NCBI GenBank assembly: GCA_002307055.1
Contig: DBTM01000036.1
Span: 117,562 to 135,467, forward strand
Length of the DNA stretch: 17,906 bases
Reading direction: 5' to 3'
From: Clostridiales bacterium UBA1316
GTDB lineage: Bacteria > Bacillota > Clostridia > Oscillospirales > Oscillospiraceae
Part shown: positions 5,534 to 14,363 of the stretch, in pieces
Numbering within the stretch: position 1 is the stretch's first letter
Layout: each line of letters opens with the position of its first letter
Position numbers and translations under genes: made by a program
The notes under the pieces: generated by a model
The model's database searches: none
The model's input: the letters and a program-made list of their open reading frames with translations, nothing else
Told to the model about the DNA's origin: nothing

Positions 5534-8185
5534 TTAACATATCTCCTTTTTTGATTGGTTAGCGGCAGTTTTCAGAACAGCGTCTTCAATTCTGTCATAC
5601 GTTGATATGACTTCTATGCCGCGGCTTTCGAGCTTCCTCGTCGGCGCGTCGCCTGTTCTCAGAGCCAATACGCAGCTGCAGTCGGATACGGCGGCAAGAA
5701 TGGAATCCATCGCCGGTTTTTTATCATCAGAGCAATCGGCTTTGTCAGTGCAGTAGTTTTTTACAAGGCGCTTTTCAATAAAGCTGACGGTCTTGCCGTC
5801 GGATTCGTAAATATAAAACGCACAGGCATGGCCAAAGTGCTGATCGACCAGCATACCGCTTTTTGAGGCAACAGCATATTTTTTTGTTTCCAGCGAACGG
5901 CTTCTGGGAGCGGCTTTGCAAGAGCCGCCGTATTCGATAGACTGATCATTGTCCAGCGTGCCGACGGCATCGGCCCGGCACTGGCGGCAATGGTACATCT
6001 GGCGAAGCTCCGACTCGCATTTCTTGCGAAGAGCCGTCAGTTCCTTGTTGCTGACAAGCTCCAGCTGTTCAAAGGCGGAGCCCTGAACGGGAATCAGCTG
6101 CATGATATTGGATATATAAGCGCCGATTTCCTTAACCTTTTTTACGACTTCTTCAATGTGAGACTCGTTGATGCCCTTGAGCATCACGGTGTTGACCTTG
6201 CAGATGATACCGCGGGCGGTCAAATACCGGAGCCCGGTCAACTGATTGGCCAGCAGGATGGAAGCCGCGGCGATACCTGTATACCGCATGCCCATATAAT
6301 CGATATGCTTGTAGATCCTGGCGCCGATGACAGGGTCAACGGTATTGATCGTGACTGTGACGTGGGAGACACCTAAATCGATGAGCTCCTGCGCATACAG
6401 CGGCAGCATGAGGCCGTTCGTAGACAGGCAGAAGGTGACGGCGGGGTCATATTCCCTGATGCGTTTGAGTGTCTCTTTTGTCTGTTCGAAATTTGCCAGC
6501 GCGTCGCCCGGCCCGGCAATGCCGACCACCGAGAGGTTCGGTATTTTGCTTTTCGCTGTTTTATACCGTTCAAACGCTTCGTCAGGATTCAGGATATTTG
6601 TCGTGACCCCGGGACGGCTCTCGTTGGGGCAGTCGAATTTGCGGACGCAGTAGTTACACTGAATGTTGCACTTCGGCGCAATCGGTAAATGAATCCGCGC
6701 GTTCTGACCGCCGGAGCAGTTGAAGCACGGGTGGGTTTCCGTCTTTTTTAAAATGTCGGGCAGGCTGACCAGCCCGGACACTGCCTTCGCAGCGGGACCT
6801 GCCGAGGGGTTGGTATCAATGTCGAAATAACGGCCGTACAGCTCTTCACGGAAGCGCTCTTCTTTCTTTGCCAGAAGGGTGTTCGCGGCCTGATCGAGAA
6901 GGATGAGCGAGCCCTCGTAACAGAGCGTTTTGACCCGCTGACCGCCGACTCTGTCGTGTATGGGAAAGGCGCAGCGCACAAGGTCAATGCCGAGCCGCCG
7001 TGTCATCCGGCGCCCGTCGGAGCTGCCGATGGCCAAGTTGGCGCCGAGTTCTCTGGCGCGGCTTTCCAGCAGGTCAAAATCGCAGTCGTCCAGCACGACG
7101 GTTTTGTCAACGAAGCAGCGTTCGGCGGCACGCTGGATTTCCGATTCCAATGCCGCCTTCAAAGCCGTGCTCACCGAACCGGTGGCGGCAGCGACGGGAA
7201 CAATGCCGTTTTCGCAGCAAAGCCGGGCCATTGAATAGACGAAATCCGGCTCGCCGAAAATCGCCGCGCGCCCATCCGCGCAATACTTATGGTTGTCAAT
7301 CATCGCGTCGATATACCGGCCGCGCTCCATGATCAGCGCGCCGGGCCTGACGCCGCCCAAAGAAACGAGCTTGTCAATAAACGCATCCGTATCGCGGATA
7401 CCGACCGGGAGAGCCATTTTTGTGTACGGTACATTATAGGTGTCACAGAGATACTTGGCCGGCGAATATTTTTCGTCGTTAAAAAGAGATAATTCGATCG
7501 TATGGCGGGCACCGGCCATTTTTGAAATATCCTCCAGGGACGTCCCGCCGCTTTTTAACCGTTTGTATTTTTCAGCATGAACCCCATCCAGATTGTCGGA
7601 GAGGTCCGGCAGCAGCACATATTTAAGGCCCATGCTGTCCAAAAGGCTTTTTATGAGCCGGCAGTCGGCGGGAGAAAGCATCGGGGTGATGACGCTGATA
7701 TATTCATTCGGAGTGATATCCATCGAAGCCTGAGAGACGATTGCCCAGACGGCTTTGTTAAAGCCTTCATACTGCGTCCCGCCGTACCCGGCAGAGGCGA
7801 CATTGATGATTTTTACATCAGTATCCGTATGCGCCGCGTAAAAGTCCTTGATGATGGCTGAAACGTCTTCGCCGATAGTCTCAGCCAGGCACGTGGTCGC
7901 AACACCGATGAGCTGCGGATGATACAGCTTAATGAGGTTTTCCAGCCCCTTCATGAGGTTCTCTTTGCCGCCGAAAACAGTGCCGTGCTCGGTGAGGGAC
8001 GAGGAGGCGATGTCGACGGGTTCGTTATAATGCGTAGCCATGTGCCGCCGTATGTAAGTCGCGCAGCCCTGTGAGCCGTGGAGAATAGACATACAATTTT
8101 TGATCCCGCTGAAGGCACTGACGGCTCCCATAGGCATGCACATTTTACACGGGTTGACGTTGAGACTGACGAGATTTGCGCCCAT
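5534..8185 (-). CDS. nifN-B: NifN-NifB fusion with C-terminal NifX-like domain
   Basis: 883 residues with three parts in order. Residues 1 to about 445 are NifN, the partner of NifE in the FeMo-cofactor scaffold, with NPCKMCMP near 11-18, HGSQGC at 36-41 and TTCLAETIGED at 98-107. Residues about 482-765 are NifB, the radical SAM enzyme that builds NifB-co (the carbide-containing 8Fe core): HPCFNCSGG at 485-493, the SAM cluster motif CNIQCNYC at 506-513, NESRPG at 521-526, AGPGDALAN at 557-565 and CRQCRADAVG at 733-742. Residues about 768-875 are a NifX/NafY-like cofactor-binding domain (VDQHFGHA at 780-787). NifN-B fusion is known in clostridia and may channel NifB-co directly to NifEN. AAAGGA lies about ten bases before the ATG. 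The 39-bp gap to nifE supports one operon. Confidence 0.96.
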   Translation of the reverse strand: MGANLVSLNVNPCKMCMPMGAVSAFSGIKNCMSILHGSQGCATYIRRHMATHYNEPVDIASSSLTEHGTVFGGKENLMKGLENLIKLYHPQLIGVATTCLAETIGEDVSAIIKDFYAAHTDTDVKIINVASAGYGGTQYEGFNKAVWAIVSQASMDITPNEYISVITPMLSPADCRLIKSLLDSMGLKYVLLPDLSDNLDGVHAEKYKRLKSGGTSLEDISKMAGARHTIELSLFNDEKYSPAKYLCDTYNVPYTKMALPVGIRDTDAFIDKLVSLGGVRPGALIMERGRYIDAMIDNHKYCADGRAAIFGEPDFVYSMARLCCENGIVPVAAATGSVSTALKAALESEIQRAAERCFVDKTVVLDDCDFDLLESRARELGANLAIGSSDGRRMTRRLGIDLVRCAFPIHDRVGGQRVKTLCYEGSLILLDQAANTLLAKKEERFREELYGRYFDIDTNPSAGPAAKAVSGLVSLPDILKKTETHPCFNCSGGQNARIHLPIAPKCNIQCNYCVRKFDCPNESRPGVTTNILNPDEAFERYKTAKSKIPNLSVVGIAGPGDALANFEQTKETLKRIREYDPAVTFCLSTNGLMLPLYAQELIDLGVSHVTVTINTVDPVIGARIYKHIDYMGMRYTGIAAASILLANQLTGLRYLTARGIICKVNTVMLKGINESHIEEVVKKVKEIGAYISNIMQLIPVQGSAFEQLELVSNKELTALRKKCESELRQMYHCRQCRADAVGTLDNDQSIEYGGSCKAAPRSRSLETKKYAVASKSGMLVDQHFGHACAFYIYESDGKTVSFIEKRLVKNYCTDKADCSDDKKPAMDSILAAVSDCSCVLALRTGDAPTRKLESRGIEVISTYDRIEDAVLKTAANQSKKEIC

Positions 8186-8224
8186 AAAAGACCATCCTTT
8201 CCTGAGGCAACCTGACGGTTGCTT

Positions 8225-9571
8225 TTATTTACAATACTCCCAAACAGGGCTGTTGATAGATAAATTAACTTCCCTGGTGAAGTTCCTTATACCTTCAAAC
8301 CCCGCAAGAGCGTGCTTACGTTCATGGTTGTGGTCGCAGAACGCAATTCCGAGCTTATAAGCCAGGGGGCGTTCCTTGACGCCGCCGACGAGAATATCCG
8401 CCTTTTTTGACAGCATGTATTCCTCAAGCTCGGAGGGGTTGGCGTCGTCGAGAATGACCGTGTCATTACTGACGAGCTGCTCTATAATTTCATAATCCTC
8501 TTCCTTGCCGGTCTGGGTGCCGACAACCACCGTCTCGATGCCCATTTCATTGAACTGCTTAATGAGAGAAATTGCCTTGAACCCGCCGCCGACATAGATG
8601 GCTGCCTTTTTGCCCTTAAACCGGGGCCGATACGCGGCAAGAAACGTTTCGGCTTGTTTCGCTGCCTCTGCCGTAAAGGCGACGGCTTTTTTCAAGGCTG
8701 CTTCGTCATTGAGTGCCTGAGCGATACGAAGGAGCGAGCTGGAGGTGTCCTCAGAGCCGAAGAAACTGACTTTTATAAACGGTATACCCATTTCGGCCTC
8801 CATACGGGCTGCCAGATAGGTGGAGGACCCCGCGCATTGCACCACATTCAGCTGCGCGGACGGCATTTGGATCAGCGAGGCATAGCTCGCGTCGCCCGTT
8901 GCGGTGGAAACAACATTAACGCCTATTTTTTTCAGGTAGTTTTTGATAATCCACATTTCGCCCGCCAGGTTGTAATCACCCAGAATATTGATGCCTTTTA
9001 CCTTTGGCAGGTCTTTGTACGGCAGAATCACCGACATGATGGCGTCGCACGCCAGCTTATAACCCTGAGATTTCGTGCCGGAGAAGCCCGAAGCTTTAAC
9101 GGGAATGACACGGATGCCATGCTTTATTTCAGCATTTCTGCAGATGGTCTCAATATCGTCGCCGATAACGCCGACAATGCATGTGGCGTAGACAAAAATC
9201 AGCTTGGCCGATGTGTTCGCAACCAGTTCATCGATGGCGGCGGTGAGCTTTTTCTCACCGCCGAAGATGACATCTGTTTCCCGTAAATCCGTGGAGTAGC
9301 TTGTGCGGAAGGTATCTTCGCCGCTCGTCAGGCTGCCCCGGATATCCCAGGTATAGCTTGCGCAGCCGATGGGACCGTGAATGATGTGGTAAGCGTCAGT
9401 GATGGGGTTGAGTACCACGCGCGCGCCGCTGAACATACACGCCCGCTGACTGACGGAGCCCGATACGCTCGTCTTGTTGCAGCTGATACCGGTACCGTCG
9501 CCCCGGCACATAGAGGCCTTATCGATAATCGAGCTTTTCCGCTCTTCCAATACACTCTGCTGTCTGACCAT
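8225..9571 (-). CDS. nifE: FeMo-cofactor scaffold protein NifE
   Basis: 448 residues, the alpha-like half of the NifEN complex on which the NifB product becomes FeMo-cofactor. Visible are cluster cysteines Cys45 (QRACMFSGAR), Cys70 (GPIGCAS) and Cys131 (YATC), and the nitrogenase alpha segments STDLRETDVIFGGEKKL (93-109) and INILGDYN. It lacks the FeMo-cofactor His ligand context (MHSYDY) of NifD, which separates it from NifD. AAAGGAGG precedes the ATG with good spacing; 32 bp separate it from the end of nifK. It directly precedes nifN-B, its partner. Confidence 0.95.
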   Translation of the reverse strand: MVRQQSVLEERKSSIIDKASMCRGDGTGISCNKTSVSGSVSQRACMFSGARVVLNPITDAYHIIHGPIGCASYTWDIRGSLTSGEDTFRTSYSTDLRETDVIFGGEKKLTAAIDELVANTSAKLIFVYATCIVGVIGDDIETICRNAEIKHGIRVIPVKASGFSGTKSQGYKLACDAIMSVILPYKDLPKVKGINILGDYNLAGEMWIIKNYLKKIGVNVVSTATGDASYASLIQMPSAQLNVVQCAGSSTYLAARMEAEMGIPFIKVSFFGSEDTSSSLLRIAQALNDEAALKKAVAFTAEAAKQAETFLAAYRPRFKGKKAAIYVGGGFKAISLIKQFNEMGIETVVVGTQTGKEEDYEIIEQLVSNDTVILDDANPSELEEYMLSKKADILVGGVKERPLAYKLGIAFCDHNHERKHALAGFEGIRNFTREVNLSINSPVWEYCK

Positions 9572-9603
9572 GATAGAGCCTCCTTTTGTGTGTTTGTGAT
9601 TAA

Positions 9604-10968
9604 TTACATGATGGCTTCGAGATCTTCGTCGGCGCAGGCGGCGTCCTGACGGTCCATGATGGCGTTGGTGATGCGTTCGACCATGCGGATCATGCCGGAA
9701 TACCCGACGAGGGGGAGATAGGAATGGACGTATCTGTCCAGGATGGGGAAGCCCGCGCGGATAAGAGGGATATTTTCCGCTTTTGCGATGGCTTTACCAT
9801 AACTGGTGCCAAGCAACAGGTCGACCGGTTCGTTTTTAATGAGCTGATGGAGTTCAAAGAGGTCCGCGTTCGCCTTGACGACAGCATCCGAAATACCATA
9901 TCTCTCAAGCAGCGCGTTTACTTCTTTTGTGAAATCCTCTTTGGGCGTGCCGGTAATGACATATTTTGGTACCATACCCATTTCAAGGCAAAGTGCCGTC
10001 AGGCCGGTGACGATATCCGGGTCACCGTAAATTGCCACGGTTTTTTCAAAGGTATACTGGTTTGAGTCGAGGAGGATATCAATGAGCTGACCGCGCTGTT
10101 CCTCCAGCTCGTAAGGAACCTCCGCTTTAGAGATTTTTGATAATTCCATGATAAAACGGTCGGTCGCTTCGACGCCGATCGGAAGCGGAAGAAGTGTATA
10201 GGGGACCTTAAATTTTTTCTTCAAAAGCTCTGCCGGCTCGATGCCTGTGATTGCGCCGAGCGCCAGAACCTGCTCGCAGTCGCCAAGACCTATGATTTCA
10301 GGAATCGTCGTACCGCCGCTCGGATACATATCAAAACGGCCTGTCATCGGCGCGTCCATGACGCCGCTCGTATCGGGGAACATGGTAAACGGGACCTGCA
10401 TGAGCTTGGCCAGGCGCGAGAGCTCCCGCATATCGCCCGGATTGACAAAACCGGGGAAAATGGCAGTTTTGCCGTTCGGTGTGCCTGTTTTCTTCGCCAA
10501 ATAATTGATAAAGCCGCACATCATGTTGAAGAAGCCGTTGATGTGAGAACCGGCATAGCTGGGCGTATTTGTATGGACAACAATTTTGCCTTCCGGAATA
10601 TCCATATCCTGAATGTACGAATTGAGGTCGTCGCCAATCGTCTCGGAAAGGCAGGTGGTATGAATGGCGATAATATCCGGGTCGTAAATATCAAACACGT
10701 TTTTAACAGCGGTTTTGACGTTGCTGCCTCCGCCGAAGACCGAGGCGCCTTCCGTAAAGGAGCTTGAGGAGGCGATGGCGGGCTCTTTAAAGTGGCGGGA
10801 GAGGTACATCCGGTGAAACGACGCGCAGCCCTGGCTGCCGTGACTGTGCGGCATGCATTTATGGACGCCGAGTGCGGCGTACATAGCGCCCACGGGCTGG
10901 CAGGTTTTACACGGATTTATTCTCAGGGCGCTGCGTGCCTTTATCTCTTTTGGTGTTAAGTCGAGCAT
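9604..10968 (-). CDS. nifK: Nitrogenase MoFe protein beta chain NifK
   Basis: 454 residues, the beta subunit of the alpha2beta2 MoFe protein, sharing the P-cluster with NifD. P-cluster cysteines are visible at 23 (NPCKTCQP), 48 (HGSQGCAS) and 106 (HTTCLSETIGDD). The N-terminus is short compared with proteobacterial NifK, as in other clostridia. The segment ASSSSFTEGASVFGG at 66-80 is typical of the beta chain. Its ribosome site, AGGAGGTG, lies inside the last codons of nifD, and only two bases separate the stop and start codons, so translation is probably coupled to give equal subunit amounts. Confidence 0.97.
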   Translation of the reverse strand: MLDLTPKEIKARSALRINPCKTCQPVGAMYAALGVHKCMPHSHGSQGCASFHRMYLSRHFKEPAIASSSSFTEGASVFGGGSNVKTAVKNVFDIYDPDIIAIHTTCLSETIGDDLNSYIQDMDIPEGKIVVHTNTPSYAGSHINGFFNMMCGFINYLAKKTGTPNGKTAIFPGFVNPGDMRELSRLAKLMQVPFTMFPDTSGVMDAPMTGRFDMYPSGGTTIPEIIGLGDCEQVLALGAITGIEPAELLKKKFKVPYTLLPLPIGVEATDRFIMELSKISKAEVPYELEEQRGQLIDILLDSNQYTFEKTVAIYGDPDIVTGLTALCLEMGMVPKYVITGTPKEDFTKEVNALLERYGISDAVVKANADLFELHQLIKNEPVDLLLGTSYGKAIAKAENIPLIRAGFPILDRYVHSYLPLVGYSGMIRMVERITNAIMDRQDAACADEDLEAIM

Positions 10969-10970
10969 TG

Positions 10971-12560
10971 TTAAGCACCTCCTATGGAACCGACGAGAAT
11001 GGATTGCGTTTTCCAGGGCGGTGTCACAAAAGCCCAGGCGTTCGTATAAATAGCCATGGTGATGTCTCTTGAAAAAATGACAGCGCCTTTAAAACCGGCA
11101 TAAGGGCCGGAGTAATCGTAGGAATGCATCTGCCGTGAGGGTGTTCCGCCCTTTTGGATAATATATTTATCCTTAATGCCTGAGAGGAAAATATCGGGCT
11201 TCATGAGCTTAATGAGCATTTCTGTCTCCGCGTGGTTGAAATCATCGACGACGATATAACCGTCCTTCATGTCCCTGATCATACCGGTATAAGTGTCGAG
11301 CGGAATCTCGCCGCGCAGGCTCTCAATTTCCGCTTCCGAGAGTTTAGGACTGTAGAGCTCGGGATCGGGTTCTATGACAAGATTTTCTATATTTTTGCTG
11401 TCGGTGTCTTCCTTAATGCTCGGAATCACCTCGCGGCCTTCGTAGTCGTCGCGGTGGGCGAATTCATAACCGGCGATAATGGTTTCAACACCGAAATCAC
11501 GCAGCAGCGCCTGATAATGATGTGCGCGGGAGCCGCCGGCGAAAACACCCGCTTTTTTCCCCTTGAGCTTGCTTTTATAAAACTCAACATCATCGAAGAT
11601 TGCCGCCAGCTCATCCTTGATGACTTCCTCGGTCCTTTCAATGAGCGCCGGATCGTTGAAGTATTTGGCAATATCCCGCAGAGATTGTACGGTTGCACCG
11701 ATGCCGATAAAGTTTACCTTCAGCCAATCCAACCCGTATTTTGCCTTCATCATCTCCGCCACATAGTTAATGGAGCGGTGGCACATGACGAGATTGAGAT
11801 CCGCCAGATGCGCATTTTTCATCGTCTCATAAGAGCCGTTTCCGGTGAAAACAGTAACGATTTCGTAGCCGATTCTCTTCAGGATGCGTTCTTCTTCCCA
11901 TCCGTCGCCGCCGATATTGTATTCACCTAAAATATTGATAGCGTACTTTGACTTCGGCTTTTTGTCGCCGGTACCGATGATTTGTTTCATCAGACCATTG
12001 TTGGCAATGTGATGACCGGCCGACTGCGAGACGCCTTTATATCCCTCGCAGGAGAAGCCGATGCACTTGATGCCGTATTTCTCTTCGGTACGCTTAGCTA
12101 CCGCGTGGACATCGTCACCGATGAGCCCGATCGGGCAGGTTGAGCAAATCATAATGCACGCCGGGCTGAATATTTCCATAGCCTCGCTGATTGCCTTCTC
12201 CAGCTTTTTTTCGCCGCCGAACACGATGTCCGACTCCTGCATATCGGTTGAAAAGCAATAGGGTAAAAAGTTTTGTCCGCCTTCCTCGGCAACAGCCTTA
12301 TTCCGCCGCGTGCCCCAGGTATAATATCCGCAGCCGATCGGGCCGTGTGTAATGACAAGGCAGTCCTTCATGGGGCCGACCACAACGCCCTTGCAGCCGG
12401 CGTAGCAGCAGCCGCGGTTTGTGAGGATACCGGGAACCGCTCTTGTGTTCGCGGTGATTTCCTGGCTGCTCGGCGCATTTTCAATCTGGAGTACATGGTC
12501 TTTTCTGTTCTTGTATACCCGCGACGAGTACTTATCCAGCATTCTGTTACGTTCGTTCAT
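10971..12560 (-). CDS. nifD: Nitrogenase MoFe protein alpha chain NifD
   Basis: 529 residues; carries the active site where N2 is reduced. P-cluster cysteines: Cys51 (NRGCC), Cys77 (GPIGCGYY), Cys142 (STCPIG). FeMo-cofactor ligands: Cys260 (LVMCHRSINY) and His479 (QMHSYDYSGPYAGF). The conserved GVSQSAGHHIANN around residue 177 holds the residues matching Gln191 and His195 of Azotobacter. An additional segment around 385-425, rich in Glu/Asp, matches the roughly 50-residue insertion seen in clostridial NifD. Cys52 and Cys56 next to the first P-cluster ligand give RGCCYAGC; Cys52 replaces the usual Ala. No delta subunit gene (anfG or vnfG) lies beside it, so it is the Mo type. AGGAGGTGA upstream overlaps the end of nifI2. 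Confidence 0.98.
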   Translation of the reverse strand: MNERNRMLDKYSSRVYKNRKDHVLQIENAPSSQEITANTRAVPGILTNRGCCYAGCKGVVVGPMKDCLVITHGPIGCGYYTWGTRRNKAVAEEGGQNFLPYCFSTDMQESDIVFGGEKKLEKAISEAMEIFSPACIMICSTCPIGLIGDDVHAVAKRTEEKYGIKCIGFSCEGYKGVSQSAGHHIANNGLMKQIIGTGDKKPKSKYAINILGEYNIGGDGWEEERILKRIGYEIVTVFTGNGSYETMKNAHLADLNLVMCHRSINYVAEMMKAKYGLDWLKVNFIGIGATVQSLRDIAKYFNDPALIERTEEVIKDELAAIFDDVEFYKSKLKGKKAGVFAGGSRAHHYQALLRDFGVETIIAGYEFAHRDDYEGREVIPSIKEDTDSKNIENLVIEPDPELYSPKLSEAEIESLRGEIPLDTYTGMIRDMKDGYIVVDDFNHAETEMLIKLMKPDIFLSGIKDKYIIQKGGTPSRQMHSYDYSGPYAGFKGAVIFSRDITMAIYTNAWAFVTPPWKTQSILVGSIGGA

Positions 12561-12573
12561 TGCGCGTCACCTC

Positions 12574-12957
12574 CTAATAGGCGTCCTTTGTGGATTCGCC
12601 GGTTCTGACGGTATAAGCTTCGTAAATCGGCAGAATGAATATTTTGCCGTCACCGGGGTTTCCGGTCTGATTCGCATCAATGATAATCTGAACGACCTCA
12701 TCGACCTGATTGTCATCAACGATAATGGTGAAAAGGCGCTTGGCTATCAGCCTGCTATACTCGGTCATGTGCTCTCCTACGGCGTTAACCGGCGTTTCTC
12801 CTGCCGCCATCAGGGACTGCACTAAGCCCATATCAACGCTCTTCTTACCTCTGCCAAGGCATTTTCTGCACATAAAGGCTGGGAAGCCGGCGCTCGCAAG
12901 CGCTATCTTGGTGGAGTTAACCATATTCATGCGGATAATCGCCATAACTTCTTTCAT
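12574..12957 (-). CDS. nifI2: PII-like nitrogenase regulator NifI2
   Basis: 127 residues of the PII (GlnB) superfamily. Together with NifI1 it binds the MoFe protein and blocks activity when 2-oxoglutarate and ATP are low, as shown in methanogens (ammonium switch-off). Visible: a PII core start (KEVMAIIRMNMVN), CRKCLGRGK at 30-38, a long T-loop region around 39-70 which is characteristic of NifI2, and PGDGKIFILPIYEAYTVRTG at 101-120, the nucleotide-binding C-loop. The location between nifH and nifD is diagnostic of the NifI pair. The 13-bp gap to nifD contains the nifD ribosome site. Its own ribosome site is modest (GGATGG) and follows a strong hairpin. Confidence 0.95.
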   Translation of the reverse strand: MKEVMAIIRMNMVNSTKIALASAGFPAFMCRKCLGRGKKSVDMGLVQSLMAAGETPVNAVGEHMTEYSRLIAKRLFTIIVDDNQVDEVVQIIIDANQTGNPGDGKIFILPIYEAYTVRTGESTKDAY

Positions 12958-12972
12958 AAATTACCATCCATT

Positions 12973-13045
12973 CCGCCGCATAGCGGCGGCACAAAATTAA
13001 ATGAAAAATCAAATTCGATTTTTCCGCGCGAAAATATTTTCGCGC
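12973..13045. repeat. Three consecutive hairpins in the nifI1-nifI2 spacer
   Basis: The 99-bp spacer holds three inverted repeats in a row: CCGCCGC/GCGGCGG (12973-12979 and 12983-12989, three-base spacer), GAAAAATC/GATTTTTC (13003-13010 and 13017-13024, six-base loop), and the 20-base palindrome GCGCGAAAATATTTTCGCGC (13026-13045). In the nifI1-to-nifI2 direction the T-rich 3' arm of the middle one could give weak termination. A role in processing or in setting different levels of nifHI1 and nifI2DK is inferred. All other intra-operon gaps are shorter or plain. Confidence 0.6.
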
Positions 13046-13056
13046 TTCCCGGCTTT

Positions 13057-13380
13057 TTATAAGCCCTTCTTTCCTGTGCTGACGGTATAGGCTTCTTCAA
13101 CGGGTGATATAAATATGCGTCCGTCGCCGAAGGTACCGCTGCCTGTTCTGGCGTATCTCAGGATAACGCGGATGATGTCATCCTTGTCCTCGTCATTACA
13201 GACGATCATGAGCATCTCTTTTGGGATCTCGTCGTAATGGACTTCGCCGACAGTGATGCCTTTTTGCTTACCGCGGCCGTAGACGTCTGTTTTCGTCAGT
13301 GCCGGAAAGCCCGCGGCAATGAGCTCAGACATGACAATACCGGTTTTTTCAGGACGAATGATTGCTCTTACTAACAGCAT
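13057..13380 (-). CDS. nifI1: PII-like nitrogenase regulator NifI1
   Basis: 107 residues, first member of the NifI pair. The PII fold is shown by the start MLLVRAIIRPEKTGIV, GFPALTKTDVYGRGKQKG at 24-41 leading to a short T-loop (about 36-52), and GTFGDGRIFISPVEEAYTV at 82-100 with the nucleotide-binding GDGRIF. The usual uridylylation Tyr of GlnB is not at the expected loop tip, as is normal for NifI. AAAGGAG precedes the ATG by seven bases. It lies 62 bp after nifH in the same orientation; the gap has a short direct repeat (GTTACATA twice) and no strong terminator. Confidence 0.95.
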   Translation of the reverse strand: MLLVRAIIRPEKTGIVMSELIAAGFPALTKTDVYGRGKQKGITVGEVHYDEIPKEMLMIVCNDEDKDDIIRVILRYARTGSGTFGDGRIFISPVEEAYTVSTGKKGL

Positions 13381-13442
13381 GATTCTTCTCCTTTACAAAG
13401 TTACATAGTTACATACTTAATTCTCGGTTTTTATAATTCGTA

Positions 13443-14264
13443 CTAAAGATCCATCATTCCGTGTTCCATGAGGATAGCCTCCAGGCGTTCCTGCCTGAGG
13501 GGTTTGGGTATCACAAACATATCGTTGCCGTCAATTTTTCTGGCGAGAGTGCGGTATTCATCCGCCTGATTACAGGTGGGATCATATTCAATGACGGTCT
13601 TCCTGTTGATCTCAGCGCGCTGAACCATGTTATCGCGCGGAACAAAATGGATCATCTGCGTGCCGAGTTCTTTGGCAAAGGCTTCAACCAGCTCCGCTTC
13701 ACCGTCAACCTTGCGCGAATTGCAGATGAGGCCGCCCAAACGGACGCCGCCGGTGTTGGCGAACTTGCAAATGCCTTTTGATATGTTGTTGGCTGCATAC
13801 ATAGCCATCATCTCACCCGAGCAGACGATATAAATTTCACGGGCCTTGCCTTCGCGGATCGGCATGGCAAATCCGCCGCAGACAACGTCTCCCAATACAT
13901 CATAGAACACATAATCAAGATCCTCTTCGTAAGCGCCGAGGCGTTCGAGCAGATTGATTGAGGTTATTATGCCGCGGCCTGCGCAGCCGACGCCGGGTTC
14001 CGGGCCTCCGGATTCGACACATCTGATTCCGGCATAACCGGGCTTGAGAACAAGATCCAGGTCGATGTCGTCTCCTTCTTCGCGCAGTGTGTCGAGCACC
14101 GTCTGCTGAGCGAGTCCTCCGAGGATCAGCCTTGTTGAATCCGCTTTCGGGTCGCAGCCGACGATCATTATTTTTTTGCCCATCTCACCCAGACCGGCGT
14201 TGAGATTCTGTGTGGTGGTGGATTTACCGATGCCGCCTTTTCCGTATATTGCAACCTGTCTCAT
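13443..14264 (-). CDS. nifH: Nitrogenase iron protein NifH
   Basis: 273 residues, the full-length Fe protein of the cluster. P-loop GKGGIGKST at 8-16, switch I region VGCDPKADST at 35-44, cluster cysteines Cys94 (GVGCAGRG) and Cys129 (DVVCGGFAMP). Arg97 is the residue ADP-ribosylated by DraT in other bacteria, but no draT or draG is present here and the NifI pair is the likelier post-translational control. The C-terminus EHGMMDL resembles that of C. pasteurianum NifH. It is the first gene of the nif operon, with GGAGG before the ATG, a strong leader hairpin and a good promoter. A paralogue lies at the left window edge. Confidence 0.98.
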   Translation of the reverse strand: MRQVAIYGKGGIGKSTTTQNLNAGLGEMGKKIMIVGCDPKADSTRLILGGLAQQTVLDTLREEGDDIDLDLVLKPGYAGIRCVESGGPEPGVGCAGRGIITSINLLERLGAYEEDLDYVFYDVLGDVVCGGFAMPIREGKAREIYIVCSGEMMAMYAANNISKGICKFANTGGVRLGGLICNSRKVDGEAELVEAFAKELGTQMIHFVPRDNMVQRAEINRKTVIEYDPTCNQADEYRTLARKIDGNDMFVIPKPLRQERLEAILMEHGMMDL

Positions 14265-14292
14265 CTATAGACCTCCATATCATTTAATAATG

Positions 14293-14330
14293 AAAGGGGC
14301 TCGCGCAGCAATTGCTTTGCGAACCCCTTT
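14293..14330 (-). promoter_or_regulatory. Strong leader hairpin upstream of nifH
   Basis: AAAGGGG at 14293-14299 pairs with CCCCTTT at 14324-14330, and the inner parts TCGC/GCGA and CAGC/GCTT extend the stem around an AATT loop. It sits between the promoter and the ribosome site. No T-run follows on the minus strand. Stem-loops ahead of nifH stabilise or are processed in other diazotrophs (for example heterocystous cyanobacteria), so a stability role is a reasonable inference. Confidence 0.6.
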
Positions 14331-14338
14331 GTCCCGGG
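14326..14338 (-). promoter_or_regulatory. 13-nt motif shared by both nifH leaders (copy 2)
   Basis: Minus-strand CCCGGGACAAAGG, identical to 638-650. It lies about 20-30 nt after the predicted start of transcription, and its last bases form part of the 5' arm of the leader hairpin. Function is unknown. Confidence 0.45.
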
Positions 14339-14363
14339 AATTTCATATTTGGTTGATGATTAA

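Noticed and set aside
8654..9286. 210-codon plus-strand ORF
   Set aside because: Antisense shadow of nifE.
11232..11930. 232-codon plus-strand ORF
   Set aside because: Lies antisense inside nifD; its composition follows from nifD codon usage and it has no motifs.
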